Shown here: positions 23,798 through 32,547 of the stretch, in pieces | Layout: every line of letters starts with the position of its first letter | Position numbering within the stretch: position 1 is the first letter of the stretch | DNA from: JAITWN01 sp050486285 | GTDB lineage: Bacteria; Pseudomonadota; Gammaproteobacteria; SZUA-140 | Length of the DNA stretch: 64,000 nucleotides | Reading direction: 5' to 3' | Assembly: GCA_050486285.1 (NCBI GenBank) | Contig: JBJHCZ010000013.1 | Coordinates: forward strand, 1 to 64,000 | The notes under the pieces: generated by a model | The model's input: the letters and a program-made list of their open reading frames with translations, nothing else | Told to the model about the DNA's origin: nothing | The model's database searches: none | Position numbers and translations under genes: made by a program

Positions 23798-24127
23798 TCA
23801 GAAATCAATGGCCCTGTTGCGGTGGTGGTCGAGGATGCGCGCGACCTTGCGCTGCAGCGCGACCAGGCGGGGCGTCGTGGCGTCATCGAAATGACTCGCG
23901 CGCGCCTTCTGCTGCATCAGTTCGTGGGCGAGGTTGAGTCCGGCCATGACCGAGATGCGATCGAGGCCGATCACCTTGCCGGTGTCGCGCACCTCGCGCA
24001 TCTTGTTGTTGAGGTAGCGGGCCGATTCCAGCAGCGAATCATGCTCCTCGGCCGGGCACGCGACCCGGTACTCCTTGTCGAGGATCCTGACGGTCACGGC
24101 AACCGGTTCGGTCTTGACGGCGCTCAT
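23798..24127 (-). CDS. zapA: Cell division protein ZapA
   Basis: The 109-residue protein carries the ZapA signature: VTVRILDKEYRVACPAEEHD, then LLESARYLNNKMREVRDTGK and DRISVMAGLNLAHELM, followed by a C-terminal coiled coil. ZapA cross-links FtsZ filaments at the Z ring. Its start overlaps the stop of the upstream coiled-coil gene by 4 bp, and 6S RNA follows, the canonical zapA-ssrS-fau order. Confidence 0.95.
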   Translation of the reverse strand: MSAVKTEPVAVTVRILDKEYRVACPAEEHDSLLESARYLNNKMREVRDTGKVIGLDRISVMAGLNLAHELMQQKARASHFDDATTPRLVALQRKVARILDHHRNRAIDF

Positions 24128-24357
24128 AGCTCGGCTTCCAGGGTCTTGAGGCGGTTGATCATCGTCTCGAGCTTGCGGCGTGACAGCTCGTTCTTGTCCG
24201 CGAGTCGGGAATGAGAGGACTGCAGCTGCGAATGCTTCGCCCTGAGCCGGATATTCTCCTCCTGCAACCGCTCGCACAGGGCGATCAGTTCCTCGAACTG
24301 CTGTATCAGCTGTTCGAGGTCGAGTTTTTCGGTCTGGCTGGCTTTGCGGGCGCTCAT
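24124..24357 (-). CDS. TIGR02449-type small coiled-coil protein (ZapB-like)
   Basis: The 77-residue protein is almost entirely coiled coil (LEQLIQQFEELIALCERLQE, then LRAKHSQLQSSHSRLADKNE). This is the family that precedes zapA in Gammaproteobacteria (TIGR02449), similar in character to ZapB. A role near ZapA at the divisome is inferred from coupling (4-bp overlap with zapA) rather than demonstrated. It is divergent from the ygfB-pepP operon. Confidence 0.85.
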   Translation of the reverse strand: MSARKASQTEKLDLEQLIQQFEELIALCERLQEENIRLRAKHSQLQSSHSRLADKNELSRRKLETMINRLKTLEAEL

Positions 24358-24533
24358 GGATGCTCAGAATATAGTGCGGCGCCTGCCGATGGTCAATCTC
24401 GGCCGTCGGGCAAGGCGCGCGGCGCCTGAAAACCATCGCCGCTGAATCGATTTTTCTTTATCATGGACAATCTCATGGCAAATCACGGCGATCCCGGCGC
24501 GACGCCGTGGCGGGATCCGGAGATCGACCCTCG

Positions 24534-25136
24534 ATGCAGTTGTCAGTGCTGAACCAGGCCTTTCGCAGACTCGGTATCGCCGGCGACGCGGCGGAGAATC
24601 ACGGCATCCTTTGCGGCCTGCTGTGCGCCCGCGGCGAGGTCGACGAGGAGGAATGGGTCGCGCTGATGATCGCCGATGCGCCCGCGGGCGGCGCCGGCGG
24701 CGCGATCATCCGGCCGTCGTTCGCCGCCGGTTCCGCGCCGATGTCGATGAATGAGGAGCGGGCGCTGCTGAACGACCTCTACGAAGCGACGGTACGGGAT
24801 CTGGGTGCGCCGGATCTGGTCTTCATGCCCCTGCTGCCCGACGACAGCGAGCCGCTCGGCCGCCGCGCCGAGGCGGTCTCCGACTGGTGCCGCGGCTTTC
24901 TCTACGGCCTCGGCGTCGGCGGCATCGAGGACCATGAGACGATGCCGGAGGATATGCGGGAGATCATTGCGGACATCATCGAGATCTCGCGCGCGAGCAG
25001 CGAGACCGATGAGAGCGAGGAGGACGAGCATGCCTTTATGGAGCTCGTCGAATACCTGCGGGCCGGCGTGACCCTGGTGTACGAGACGCTGGACGTCGGG
25101 CGCCGCGGCGACGCGGATCGACCCGTGCTGCACTGA
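24534..25136 (+). CDS. ygfB: UPF0149 family protein (YgfB)
   Basis: The 200-residue product starts MQLSVLNQAFRRLGIAGDAA and shows ENHGILCGLLCARGEVDEEE and a conserved GWCxGFLYGLG-type stretch (DWCRGFLYGLGVGG), both hallmarks of UPF0149. An acidic C-terminus (ETDESEEDEHAFMELVEYLR) follows. In Pseudomonas, YgfB modulates expression of the amidase gene ampDh3. It is the first gene of ygfB-pepP-ubiH-ubiI, the conserved order. The ATG at 24534 is preferred over 24507 by homology. Confidence 0.88.
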   Translation: MQLSVLNQAFRRLGIAGDAAENHGILCGLLCARGEVDEEEWVALMIADAPAGGAGGAIIRPSFAAGSAPMSMNEERALLNDLYEATVRDLGAPDLVFMPLLPDDSEPLGRRAEAVSDWCRGFLYGLGVGGIEDHETMPEDMREIIADIIEISRASSETDESEEDEHAFMELVEYLRAGVTLVYETLDVGRRGDADRPVLH

Positions 25137-25140
25137 AGCG

Positions 25141-26469
25141 ATGGCCCGCGTGTCGACAACGGTGACCCGGGATCGCCAGCGCCGGCGCCGCCGCCTGATG
25201 CAGATGATGGGCAAGGGCAGCATCGCGATCCTGCCGGCCGCGCCGGTCACGGTGCGAAACCGCGACGTCGAACATCCCTATCGTCCCGACAGCGACTTCT
25301 GGTACCTGACCGGCTTCGAGGAGCCGGAGGCGCTGATGGTGCTGGTGCCGGGCCGCGCCGAGGGCGAATTCATCCTGTTCTGCCGCGACCGCGATCCGAA
25401 GATGGAGCTGTGGAACGGCCCGCGCGCCGGACTCGAGGGGGCGCTCGGCGACTACCAGGCCGATGCCGCCTGGCCGATCGACAAGGTCGACGACCTCCTG
25501 CCCGGCCTGCTCGAGAACCGCGACAAGGTCTACTATACGATGGGCTGCCATCCCGAGTTCGACCAGCGCATCACCGAGTGGCTCAAGGACATCCGCCGCA
25601 AGTCGCGGACCGGCGTGCACCCGCCGGACGAGATCGTGTCGCTCGAGCACCTGGTCCACGAGATGCGCCTGTTCAAGGATCGCGGCGAGGCCGCGCTGAT
25701 GCGCCGGGCCGCCGAAATCTCGGCGGCCGCCCACTGCCGTGCGATGACGCGCTGTCGCCCCGGCCTGAAGGAGTACCAGCTCGAGGCCGAGCTGATGCAC
25801 GAATTCCTCCGCCAGGGCGCGCGCAGCCCCGCCTACCCGTCGATCGTCGGCGGCGGCGCGAACGCCTGCATCCTGCATTACACCGCGAACGACGCGCCGC
25901 TCAGGGACGGCGACCTCGTGCTGATCGACGCCGGCGCCGAATATCGCGGCTATGCCGCCGACATCACCCGCACCTTCCCGGTCAACGGTCGTTTCAGCGA
26001 TGCCCAGCGCGAGGTCTACGAGGTCGTGCTCGAGGCGCAGCTCGCGGCGATCGCGAAGGTACGCCCCGGCAATCACTGGAATGACCCGCATGACGCTGCG
26101 GTGCGCAGCCTGACGAAGGGGCTGGTCACGCTCGGCCTGTTGAAGGGCGACGTTCGCCAGCTGATCAAAAAGGGCGCCTACCGCAAGTATTTCATGCACC
26201 GCACCGGCCACTGGCTCGGCATGGACGTGCACGACGTCGGCGACTACAAGATCGGCGAGACCTGGCGCCTGCTCGAACCCGGCATGGTGATGACGATCGA
26301 GCCGGGCCTGTACATCCCGCCGGGCAGTCGCGTCGCGAAGCGCTGGCAGGGGATCGGGATACGTATCGAGGACGACGTCATGGTCACGCGCGGCGGCCAT
26401 GAGGTGCTGACCGCCGGCGTGCCGAAGGCCGTCGCCGATATCGAGGCGCTGATGGCGGCCGCGGCATGA
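25141..26469 (+). CDS. pepP: Xaa-Pro aminopeptidase (aminopeptidase P)
   Basis: The 442-residue M24B metallopeptidase has an N-terminal creatinase-like domain with HPYRPDSDFWYLTGFEEPEA. The catalytic half has the dinuclear metal ligands: LIDAGAEYRGYAADITRTFP (two Asp), HRTGHWLGMDVHDVGDY (His), MVMTIEPGLYIPPG (Glu) and GIRIEDDV (Glu). It removes N-terminal residues preceding proline. It starts 4 bp after ygfB and overlaps ubiH by 4 bp (ATGA). Confidence 0.96.
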   Translation: MARVSTTVTRDRQRRRRRLMQMMGKGSIAILPAAPVTVRNRDVEHPYRPDSDFWYLTGFEEPEALMVLVPGRAEGEFILFCRDRDPKMELWNGPRAGLEGALGDYQADAAWPIDKVDDLLPGLLENRDKVYYTMGCHPEFDQRITEWLKDIRRKSRTGVHPPDEIVSLEHLVHEMRLFKDRGEAALMRRAAEISAAAHCRAMTRCRPGLKEYQLEAELMHEFLRQGARSPAYPSIVGGGANACILHYTANDAPLRDGDLVLIDAGAEYRGYAADITRTFPVNGRFSDAQREVYEVVLEAQLAAIAKVRPGNHWNDPHDAAVRSLTKGLVTLGLLKGDVRQLIKKGAYRKYFMHRTGHWLGMDVHDVGDYKIGETWRLLEPGMVMTIEPGLYIPPGSRVAKRWQGIGIRIEDDVMVTRGGHEVLTAGVPKAVADIEALMAAAA

Positions 26470-27686
26470 GCGTCGATTACGATGTCCTGATCGTCGGCGG
26501 CGGCATGGTCGGGGCGAGCCTCGCCTGCGCGCTCGGCAATCGCGCGCTGCGCATCGCCGTCGTCGAGCCGGTACCGTTCTCGGCGCCGGGTCAGCCGAGT
26601 TATGACGACCGTTCCGTCGCGCTGGCCTGGGGCACGCGCCGGGTGTTCGAGGCGATCGGCGCCTGGGACGACCTCGCCGCGCACGCGACGCCGATCCGCG
26701 AGATCCACGTCTCCGATCGCGGGCACTTCGGCGCCGCGCGGATGAAGGCGGCCTCGGTCGGCTATGACGCCCTCGGCTATGTCGTCGAGAACCGCGACCT
26801 CGGCCGCGTGTTCGCCGCGCGCCTGCCGGCGCTCGCGAACGTCGATCTGATCTGCCCGGCGCGCCTGCAGGCGATCGAGACCGGGCCCGATACGCTGCGC
26901 GCGCGCCTCGACGCCAACGGCGAGACCCGCGAGATCACGACCTGCCTGCTGGTCGGCGCCGACGGCGGTCAGTCGGTGACGCGCCGCCTGGCCGGCATCG
27001 GCGCCGAGACCGACGATTACGGACAGAGCGCGGTCATCGCGAACGTCAGCACGGAACGGCCGCATCGGAACCGCGCCTGGGAGCGTTTCACGCATCACGG
27101 GCCGCTCGCGTTGCTGCCGATGTCCGGCGACCGCTGTTCGCTGGTATGGACCGTGCCGCGCGCGCAGGCAGATCCGACCCTCGCGCTGCCGGACGAAGAA
27201 TTTCTCGCCGCGCTGCAGGCCTGTTTCGGCGATCGCCTCGGCCGCTTCACGCGCGCGGGCGCGCGCGTCGCCTATCCGCTGGTCCGCGTCAGCGCCCGCC
27301 GTCATGTCGCCGCGCGCCTCGCGTTGATCGGCAACGCGGCCCATACCCTGCACCCGGTGGCCGGGCAGGGCTTCAATCTCGGCCTGCGCGACGTCGCCGC
27401 GCTCGCCGAGGTCGTCGCCGATGCCGCGGCCGCCGGCGAGGACATCGGCGCGCCCGCCGTGCTCGAGCGCTACCAGCGCTGGCGCGCCGCCGATCAGAGC
27501 CGCGTGCTGGCGCTGACCGACGGCCTCGTGCGCGTGTTCTCGAACGATTTCCCGCCGCTGGTCGTCGCGCGCAGCCTCGGCATGGTCGCGCTCGACCTGC
27601 TGCCGCCGCTCAAGCGCCTGATGATGCGCCAGACCATGGGCCTCGCCGGACGGCTGCCGCGACTGGCGCGGGGCCTGCCGCTGTGA
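26466..27686 (+). CDS. ubiH: 2-octaprenyl-6-methoxyphenol hydroxylase (UbiH)
   Basis: The 406-residue flavoprotein monooxygenase has the FAD dinucleotide fold DVLIVGGGMVGASLACALGN, the DG motif LLVGADGGQSVTRRLAGI, and the GD-type motif LALIGNAAHTLHPVAGQGFN. It hydroxylates C4 of the ubiquinone ring. Its position before the paralogue ubiI supports UbiH rather than UbiF or UbiI; assignment between the two adjacent paralogues follows the standard gene order. It overlaps pepP and ubiI by 4 bp each. Confidence 0.93.
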   Translation: MSVDYDVLIVGGGMVGASLACALGNRALRIAVVEPVPFSAPGQPSYDDRSVALAWGTRRVFEAIGAWDDLAAHATPIREIHVSDRGHFGAARMKAASVGYDALGYVVENRDLGRVFAARLPALANVDLICPARLQAIETGPDTLRARLDANGETREITTCLLVGADGGQSVTRRLAGIGAETDDYGQSAVIANVSTERPHRNRAWERFTHHGPLALLPMSGDRCSLVWTVPRAQADPTLALPDEEFLAALQACFGDRLGRFTRAGARVAYPLVRVSARRHVAARLALIGNAAHTLHPVAGQGFNLGLRDVAALAEVVADAAAAGEDIGAPAVLERYQRWRAADQSRVLALTDGLVRVFSNDFPPLVVARSLGMVALDLLPPLKRLMMRQTMGLAGRLPRLARGLPL

Positions 27687-28909
27687 GCGTGCGCAAGGCG
27701 GACTGCGACATCGTCATTGTCGGCGGCGGCATGGTCGGCGCGACGCTGGCCGCGCTGCTCGGCGACAGCGGACTCGAGATCGCGGTGGTCGAGCACGCGC
27801 CGCCGGCGCTCGACTGGCCGGACGACTCCGTCGACCTGCGGGTGTCGGCGCTGACCGCCGCTTCGGAGCGCATGTTCGCGACGCTCGGCCTCTGGCCCGC
27901 GATGACGGCGCTCGGCGTCAGCCCGTTCCGCGAGATGCGGGTGTGGGACGCCGCCGGCGACGGCGAGATCGGTTTCGACTGCGCCGACATCGGCGAACCG
28001 CGTCTCGGCCATATCGTCGAGAATCGCGTCATCCAGCGCGTGCTGTTCGAGAGGCTGCGCGAGACCGCGAACATCCGGCTGCATTGCCCCGCGACGATCG
28101 AGCGCCTGCATGCCGATGACGACGGCATCGAGGTCGGCCTGACCGGCGGCGCCACGCTGCGCGCGCGCCTCGTCGTCGCCGCCGACGGCGCCGGTTCGAA
28201 GACCCGTTCGCTCGCCGGCATCGACGTCCGCGGCTGGTCCTATGACCAGAAGGCGGTGGTCGCCAATGTCGCGACCGAGCTGCCGCACCGGGCGACGGCC
28301 TGGCAGCGCTTCCTGCCCGACGGTCCGCTCGCCTTCCTGCCGCTGCGCGACGGTCGCTGCTCGATCGTCTGGTCGACGCGCCCCGATCACGCCGACCGGT
28401 TGCTCGCCGCCGAGTCCGCCGACTTCCACGACGAACTCGCCGAGGCCTTCGCGCATCGCCTCGGCCGCATCCTCGCGAGCGGTCCGCGCGCGGCCTTCCC
28501 GCTGCGCCTGCAATACGCGACCCGCTATATCGCGACCCGTGTCGCGCTGATCGGCGACGCGGCCCATGCGATCCATCCGCTCGCCGGTCAGGGCGTCAAT
28601 CTCGGCCTGCTCGATGCCGCCGCGCTCGCCGAAGTGCTGCGCGAAGCGCAGGGCGGCGGTCGCGACCTCGGCGCGACCGCCGCCCTGCGCCGCTACGAGC
28701 GCTGGCGCAAGGGCGACAATCTCGCAATGATGCTGGCGATGGACGGCTTCAAGCGCCTGTTCGGGGCCGGCGCGCCGCCGCTGCGCGCCGCGCGCAATCT
28801 CGGCCTGACGCTGACCGACCGCGCGCTGCCGGTCAAGAACCTGATCATCCGCCACGCGATGGGCCTGAGCGGGGACCTGCCCCGTATCGCGCGCCAACCC
28901 GCGCTCTGA
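27683..28909 (+). CDS. ubiI: Ubiquinone ring hydroxylase, UbiI/VisC type
   Basis: The 408-residue paralogue of UbiH shows CDIVIVGGGMVGATLAALLG at the N-terminal FAD fold, VVAADGAGSKTRSLAGIDVR for the DG motif, and VALIGDAAHAIHPLAGQGVN. UbiI hydroxylates C5 of the ring. It starts with GTG at 27683, overlapping the ubiH TGA (GTGA), which is the only start keeping the conserved N-terminus without extra residues. In some bacteria one enzyme covers C1 or C6 too, so exact regiospecificity is inferred. Confidence 0.9.
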   Translation: MSVRKADCDIVIVGGGMVGATLAALLGDSGLEIAVVEHAPPALDWPDDSVDLRVSALTAASERMFATLGLWPAMTALGVSPFREMRVWDAAGDGEIGFDCADIGEPRLGHIVENRVIQRVLFERLRETANIRLHCPATIERLHADDDGIEVGLTGGATLRARLVVAADGAGSKTRSLAGIDVRGWSYDQKAVVANVATELPHRATAWQRFLPDGPLAFLPLRDGRCSIVWSTRPDHADRLLAAESADFHDELAEAFAHRLGRILASGPRAAFPLRLQYATRYIATRVALIGDAAHAIHPLAGQGVNLGLLDAAALAEVLREAQGGGRDLGATAALRRYERWRKGDNLAMMLAMDGFKRLFGAGAPPLRAARNLGLTLTDRALPVKNLIIRHAMGLSGDLPRIARQPAL

Positions 28910-28934
28910 TTCCGGCCGGGGCTGTCACGATCTG

Positions 28935-30149
28935 ATGAACCTGTTCAGAGTCGCGATGCTGTTGCTGGCGATCCTGCTGGTCGCCGTCGAGACGCTCGGC
29001 GAGTCGGCCGGCGGCCTTGTCGCGATGCTCGCGCCCGCGCTCCGGATCGAACTGCTCGGGATGCTGATCGCGCTGTTCCTGTTCGCGGGCGCGCTACAGG
29101 TGCGCAACGACGGCACCATCCTGCCCAATATCCGCCTCGTCATCCTGTCGACGCTCTCGCTCGCGCTGTCGACGCTGATCGTCGCCTGGCTGGTCTGGTG
29201 GTTGTTCGGCAGACTCGAGATCCCGCTGCCCTGGACCTGGTGCCTGCTGTTCGGCGCGCTGATCGCGCCGGTCGATCCGGTCGCGATGCACCGCCTGCTG
29301 CGTCATGCCGCCGCCGATCCCGGACTTGCCGGCAAGGCCATCGCCGAATCGGTGTGGGGCAGCATCTTCGCGATCGCGCTGTTCGGCGCGCTGCTGCTGG
29401 TCGAGACCGGCGCGGCCGGCCGCGCCGCGTCGCTGCCCGGATTGATCACGCAACATGTCATCGGCGCGGCGCTGCTCGGCCTCTCGTTCGGCATCCTGCT
29501 GGTGTTCCTGCTGAACAAGCTCGGCGCCGCCGGCGCGCAGGCCGCGGCCTCGATCGCCGTCGTCGCCGCGGTGCTTGCGATCGCGTCGCTGATGGACCTG
29601 TCGGGACCGATCGCCGTCGCGATCACCGGCATCGTCGTCGCGATGGCGCGCGGGCAATGGGCGCTCAGCGAGTCGACCCGCGAACGCCTCGGCCGCTGGT
29701 GGTCGCTGCTCGCCGAGGGCGCGCTCGCGATACTGCTGCTGTGGCTCGCCGTCACGCTCGCGGCCGAGCCGCTGACACTGAAGCATGTCACGGTCGGCAT
29801 CCTGCTGATCCCGATAGTCATCGTAACGCGCATGGTCGCCGTCGGTTTTCCGGTCAAGATCTCGGCGCTGCGCGGCCAGTTGACGCATGAATACGTCCGC
29901 ATGATGGCCTGGGGCGGCGTGCGCAGCGCGCTGGCGCTGGCGCTGGTCCTCAGCCTGCCGCCGGGCCCCGAGACCCGCTTGCTGCAGATCATGACCTTCA
30001 TGATCGTCGCCTTCTCGCTGCTGATGCAGGGCCCGCTGTTCACGCTGAAGGCACGCGCCGAACGCCCGCTCGATCCCGAAACCCTGCGCCGCCAGGCCGA
30101 GGAACGCGAACGGGAAGCGGCCGCGCGCCGCGGACATCCTCCGGAGTGA
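28935..30149 (+). CDS. CPA1-type sodium/proton antiporter
   Basis: The 404-residue integral membrane protein has around 11-12 hydrophobic helices. Signatures are FGALIAPVDPVAMHRLLR (the PVDPVAV/TDPV ion-binding segment of CPA1 exchangers), AGKAIAESVWGSIFAIALF (the ES/ND carboxylate helix) and RMMAWGGVRSALALALVLSL (GGVRG-like arginine). It exchanges Na+ or K+ for H+ across the inner membrane. The C-terminus is a short basic/acidic cytosolic tail. It follows ubiI by 25 bp but may have its own start signals. The gene ends 6 bp before a single arm of the dispersed repeat. Confidence 0.88.
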   Translation: MNLFRVAMLLLAILLVAVETLGESAGGLVAMLAPALRIELLGMLIALFLFAGALQVRNDGTILPNIRLVILSTLSLALSTLIVAWLVWWLFGRLEIPLPWTWCLLFGALIAPVDPVAMHRLLRHAAADPGLAGKAIAESVWGSIFAIALFGALLLVETGAAGRAASLPGLITQHVIGAALLGLSFGILLVFLLNKLGAAGAQAAASIAVVAAVLAIASLMDLSGPIAVAITGIVVAMARGQWALSESTRERLGRWWSLLAEGALAILLLWLAVTLAAEPLTLKHVTVGILLIPIVIVTRMVAVGFPVKISALRGQLTHEYVRMMAWGGVRSALALALVLSLPPGPETRLLQIMTFMIVAFSLLMQGPLFTLKARAERPLDPETLRRQAEEREREAAARRGHPPE

Positions 30150-30154
30150 TCGAA

Positions 30155-30174
30155 GGGGCCAGACTCGTTTGATC
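30155..30174 (+). repeat. Dispersed repeat, single arm (copy 2)
   Basis: GGGGCCAGACTCGTTTGATC differs from the other left arms by one or two bases and starts 6 bp after the antiporter stop. No matching right arm follows; instead GAAGCCGGCGGCTTC forms a hairpin near 30193. It is probably a degraded element between convergent genes. Confidence 0.65.
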
Positions 30175-30216
30175 GCTTTGTTTCAGTGGTTGAAGCCGGC
30201 GGCTTCGGAGAGAGTG

Positions 30217-30885
30217 TCAGCGTCCCTGCGCCAATCGTAGCCGCAGCGCATCCAGGCTTTCCGGCGTGCCGATGTCGAGCCAGTGGCCATCATAGCGTTC
30301 ACCGCTGACGAGCCCGCGATCGGCCGCCGCGCGCAGCAGCGGGGCGAGCGGGAAGGCATCCATCTCCTGTCCCTCGAACAGCGCCGGTCGCAGCACCGCT
30401 ATGCCGCTGTAAGTCAGGCGCGCAGTGCCGTCATTCGCGACGCGCATCCCGTCGAGCGCGAAATCCCCGCCCGGGTTGTGCGACGGATTCGGCACCAGTA
30501 CCAGGTGCGCGAGACCTACGGGATCGACCGGCAGTCGTTCGAACGGATAGTCGGTCCAGACGTCGCCGTTGACGACTACGAACGGCGCATCGCCGATCAG
30601 CGACAACGCCTTGCAGATCCCGCCGCCGGTTTCGAGCCGTCGTTCGCCTTCCGGTGAATAGCGGATGCGCGCGCCGAGGCGGGCGCCGTCGCCGAGCCGC
30701 GCCTCGATCTGCTCGCCGTGCCAGGAATGATTGATGATGATGTCGGCAATGCCGGCAGCGACCAGTGCCGCGATGCGGTGTTCGATCAGGCTGCGTCCGC
30801 CGGCCTCGAGCAGCGGCTTCGGTATCTCGTCGGTCAGCGGGCGCATGCGTTCGCCGCGGCCCGCGGCCAGGATCATCGCCTTCAT
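30217..30885 (-). CDS. murU: N-acetylmuramate alpha-1-phosphate uridylyltransferase MurU-like nucleotidyltransferase
   Basis: The 222-residue sugar nucleotidyltransferase starts MKAMILAAGRGERMRPLTDE with IPKPLLEAGGRSLIEHRI, then VNGDVWTDYPFERLPVDP for the metal-binding Asp. Length and N-terminus match MurU, which makes UDP-MurNAc in peptidoglycan recycling. MurU genes usually follow amgK; here amgK is absent and gpsA lies 13 bp upstream, so a related NTP-transferase role cannot be excluded. The gene is last in the rhodanese-secB-gpsA-murU run. Confidence 0.75.
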   Translation of the reverse strand: MKAMILAAGRGERMRPLTDEIPKPLLEAGGRSLIEHRIAALVAAGIADIIINHSWHGEQIEARLGDGARLGARIRYSPEGERRLETGGGICKALSLIGDAPFVVVNGDVWTDYPFERLPVDPVGLAHLVLVPNPSHNPGGDFALDGMRVANDGTARLTYSGIAVLRPALFEGQEMDAFPLAPLLRAAADRGLVSGERYDGHWLDIGTPESLDALRLRLAQGR

Positions 30886-30898
30886 CGGGCGGGTGGCG

Positions 30899-31915
30899 TT
30901 ACAGCACCGCTTCGGGTTTCGGTTCGCGCGCGAACAGCGAGCCGACCGCCTCGAGCGGCGGTTTGCCGTGATAGAGCACCTGGTGGACCTCGCGCGAGAT
31001 CGGCATGTCGATATCGAGCTGACGCGCGACCGACACGACCTCGAGCACGGTCTTCTCGCCCTCGACGACCTGGCCGATCGAACGATGCGCCTGTTCAGGC
31101 GACAGCCCCTCGCCGATCGCGAGACCGAAGCGGCGGTTGCGCGACTGATCGTCGGTGCAGGTCAGCACCAGATCGCCGAGGCCGGTCAGACCCATGAAGG
31201 TCTCGCGCTGGCCGCCGAGCGCGACGCCGAAGCGCGTGATCTCGGCGAGACCGCGCGTCACCAGCGCCGCGCGGGTGTTCGCGCCGAAGCCGAGGCCGTC
31301 GGCGATGCCGGCCGCGATCGCGAGCACGTTCTTGACCGCGCCGCCGACCTCGACGCCGATGAGGTCCTCGGAGGTATAGACGCGAAAGCGCTCGTTGGCG
31401 AGACGGTGGCTCAGCAGGTCGGCGAAGTCGGAGTCGCGTGTCGCGACCGTCACCGCGGTCGGCAGCCCCTTCGCGACCTCGGTCGCGAAGGTCGGACCGG
31501 AGACGACGGCGGTGGCGGTGCCGCTGCCGAGTTCCTCGTGGACGACTTCATGCAGCAGCTTGCCGGTGCCGGGATCGAAGCCCTTGGTGCCCCAGGCCAG
31601 CCGCAGCGGCGTCATCCCGAATGCCGCGATCGTGCGCAGCGTGGAGCGGAACGCGACGCTCGGCACCGCGACGAGGAGATCCCGGCTGCGGCCGAGCGCG
31701 CGTTCCAGCTCGGGTTCGAGTTCGAGCAGCGGTGGAAACTGGATGCCGGGCAGGAAACTGGTGTTGCAGCGCGCCTTCGTCCAGTCCTGGAACTGGTCGG
31801 CCTCTCGCCCCCACAGCAGGGTCGGTACGCCGTTGCCGGCGAGCAGGATCGCGAGCGCGGTGCCCCAGGAACCGGCGCCGATGACGAGTACGGGATTGTC
31901 CTGACCGGCGCGCAT
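30899..31915 (-). CDS. gpsA: NAD(P)-dependent glycerol-3-phosphate dehydrogenase
   Basis: The 338-residue cytosolic enzyme makes sn-glycerol-3-phosphate for phospholipids. Visible are the NAD loop VLVIGAGSWGTALAILLAGN, LRLAWGTKGFDPGTGKL, VVSGPTFATEVAKGLPTAVT, and the catalytic Lys region GAVKNVLAIAAGIADGLG followed by RGLAEITRFG. secB is immediately upstream (37 bp), the conserved secB-gpsA pair. Confidence 0.96.
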   Translation of the reverse strand: MRAGQDNPVLVIGAGSWGTALAILLAGNGVPTLLWGREADQFQDWTKARCNTSFLPGIQFPPLLELEPELERALGRSRDLLVAVPSVAFRSTLRTIAAFGMTPLRLAWGTKGFDPGTGKLLHEVVHEELGSGTATAVVSGPTFATEVAKGLPTAVTVATRDSDFADLLSHRLANERFRVYTSEDLIGVEVGGAVKNVLAIAAGIADGLGFGANTRAALVTRGLAEITRFGVALGGQRETFMGLTGLGDLVLTCTDDQSRNRRFGLAIGEGLSPEQAHRSIGQVVEGEKTVLEVVSVARQLDIDMPISREVHQVLYHGKPPLEAVGSLFAREPKPEAVL

Positions 31916-31952
31916 AGGGACCTCGTCGAGTCGTCGTGACCGCGTCGGCGGC

Positions 31953-32462
31953 TCAGTTCGCCTTGCCCTGGCCCTGTTGCTGCTGTTCCTGCAGATTCTT
32001 CATGTGCTGGGCGTAGAGCACCTCGAAGTTGACCGGCGCGAGATGCAGCGGCGGGAAGCCGCCCTTCGCAACCAGGTTCGCGACCGCCTCGCGCAGGTAC
32101 GGGAACAGCAGGTTCGGGCAGTAGATGCCGAGCAGCTCGCGCAACTCCGCGCCGTCGAAGCCGGTGGTCTGGAACTCGCCGGCCTGCTGGATCTCGACCA
32201 GGTACGCGGTCTTGTCGCCGAGCTTCGCGGTGACGGTGATGCCGAGCGCGACCTCGTGAATCTGGTCGGCGACCTTCGACACGGCGTTGCTGAGATTGAT
32301 GCTGACCTCCGGCGTCCACTTCTCCTCGGCGAAGATCTGCGGCGCGTTCGGATTCTCGAAGGAGATGTCGCGGGTGTAGATGCGTCTGATGTTGAAGGCC
32401 CGGTTGCCGCTCGCCTGTGCGCCGGCCGCGCCCTCTCCCTGTTCCGGTGCGTTCTCCGCCAT
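31953..32462 (-). CDS. secB: Protein-export chaperone SecB
   Basis: This 169-residue tetrameric chaperone delivers unfolded preproteins to SecA. It shows the typical core NIRRIYTRDISFENPNAPQI, then EVALGITVTAKLGDKTAYL, ending NLLFPYLREAVANLVAKGGF and PPLHLAPVNFEVLY. The N-terminus (MAENAPEQGEGAAGAQASGN) and the Gln-rich end (QQQQQGQGKAN) are low complexity. The usual grxC between rhodanese and secB is missing. Confidence 0.95.
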   Translation of the reverse strand: MAENAPEQGEGAAGAQASGNRAFNIRRIYTRDISFENPNAPQIFAEEKWTPEVSINLSNAVSKVADQIHEVALGITVTAKLGDKTAYLVEIQQAGEFQTTGFDGAELRELLGIYCPNLLFPYLREAVANLVAKGGFPPLHLAPVNFEVLYAQHMKNLQEQQQQGQGKAN

Positions 32463-32497
32463 TGCCGAAAAATCCTCGTTGTTTTCGTGATGTTAGC

Positions 32498-32526
32498 CTG
32501 ACCGGCGCGCTGCGCGCCGCAGTCAG
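32498..32526 (-). other. Intercistronic hairpin between rhodanese and secB
   Basis: CGGCGCG (32503-32509) pairs with CGCGCCG (32513-32519), extended by CTGAC (32498-32502) / GTCAG (32522-32526) with a 2-base bulge. There is no U-run, so it is more likely an RNA-processing or attenuating hairpin than a terminator. Confidence 0.5.
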
Positions 32527-32547
32527 GGGGTTACGATATCACAGGTC

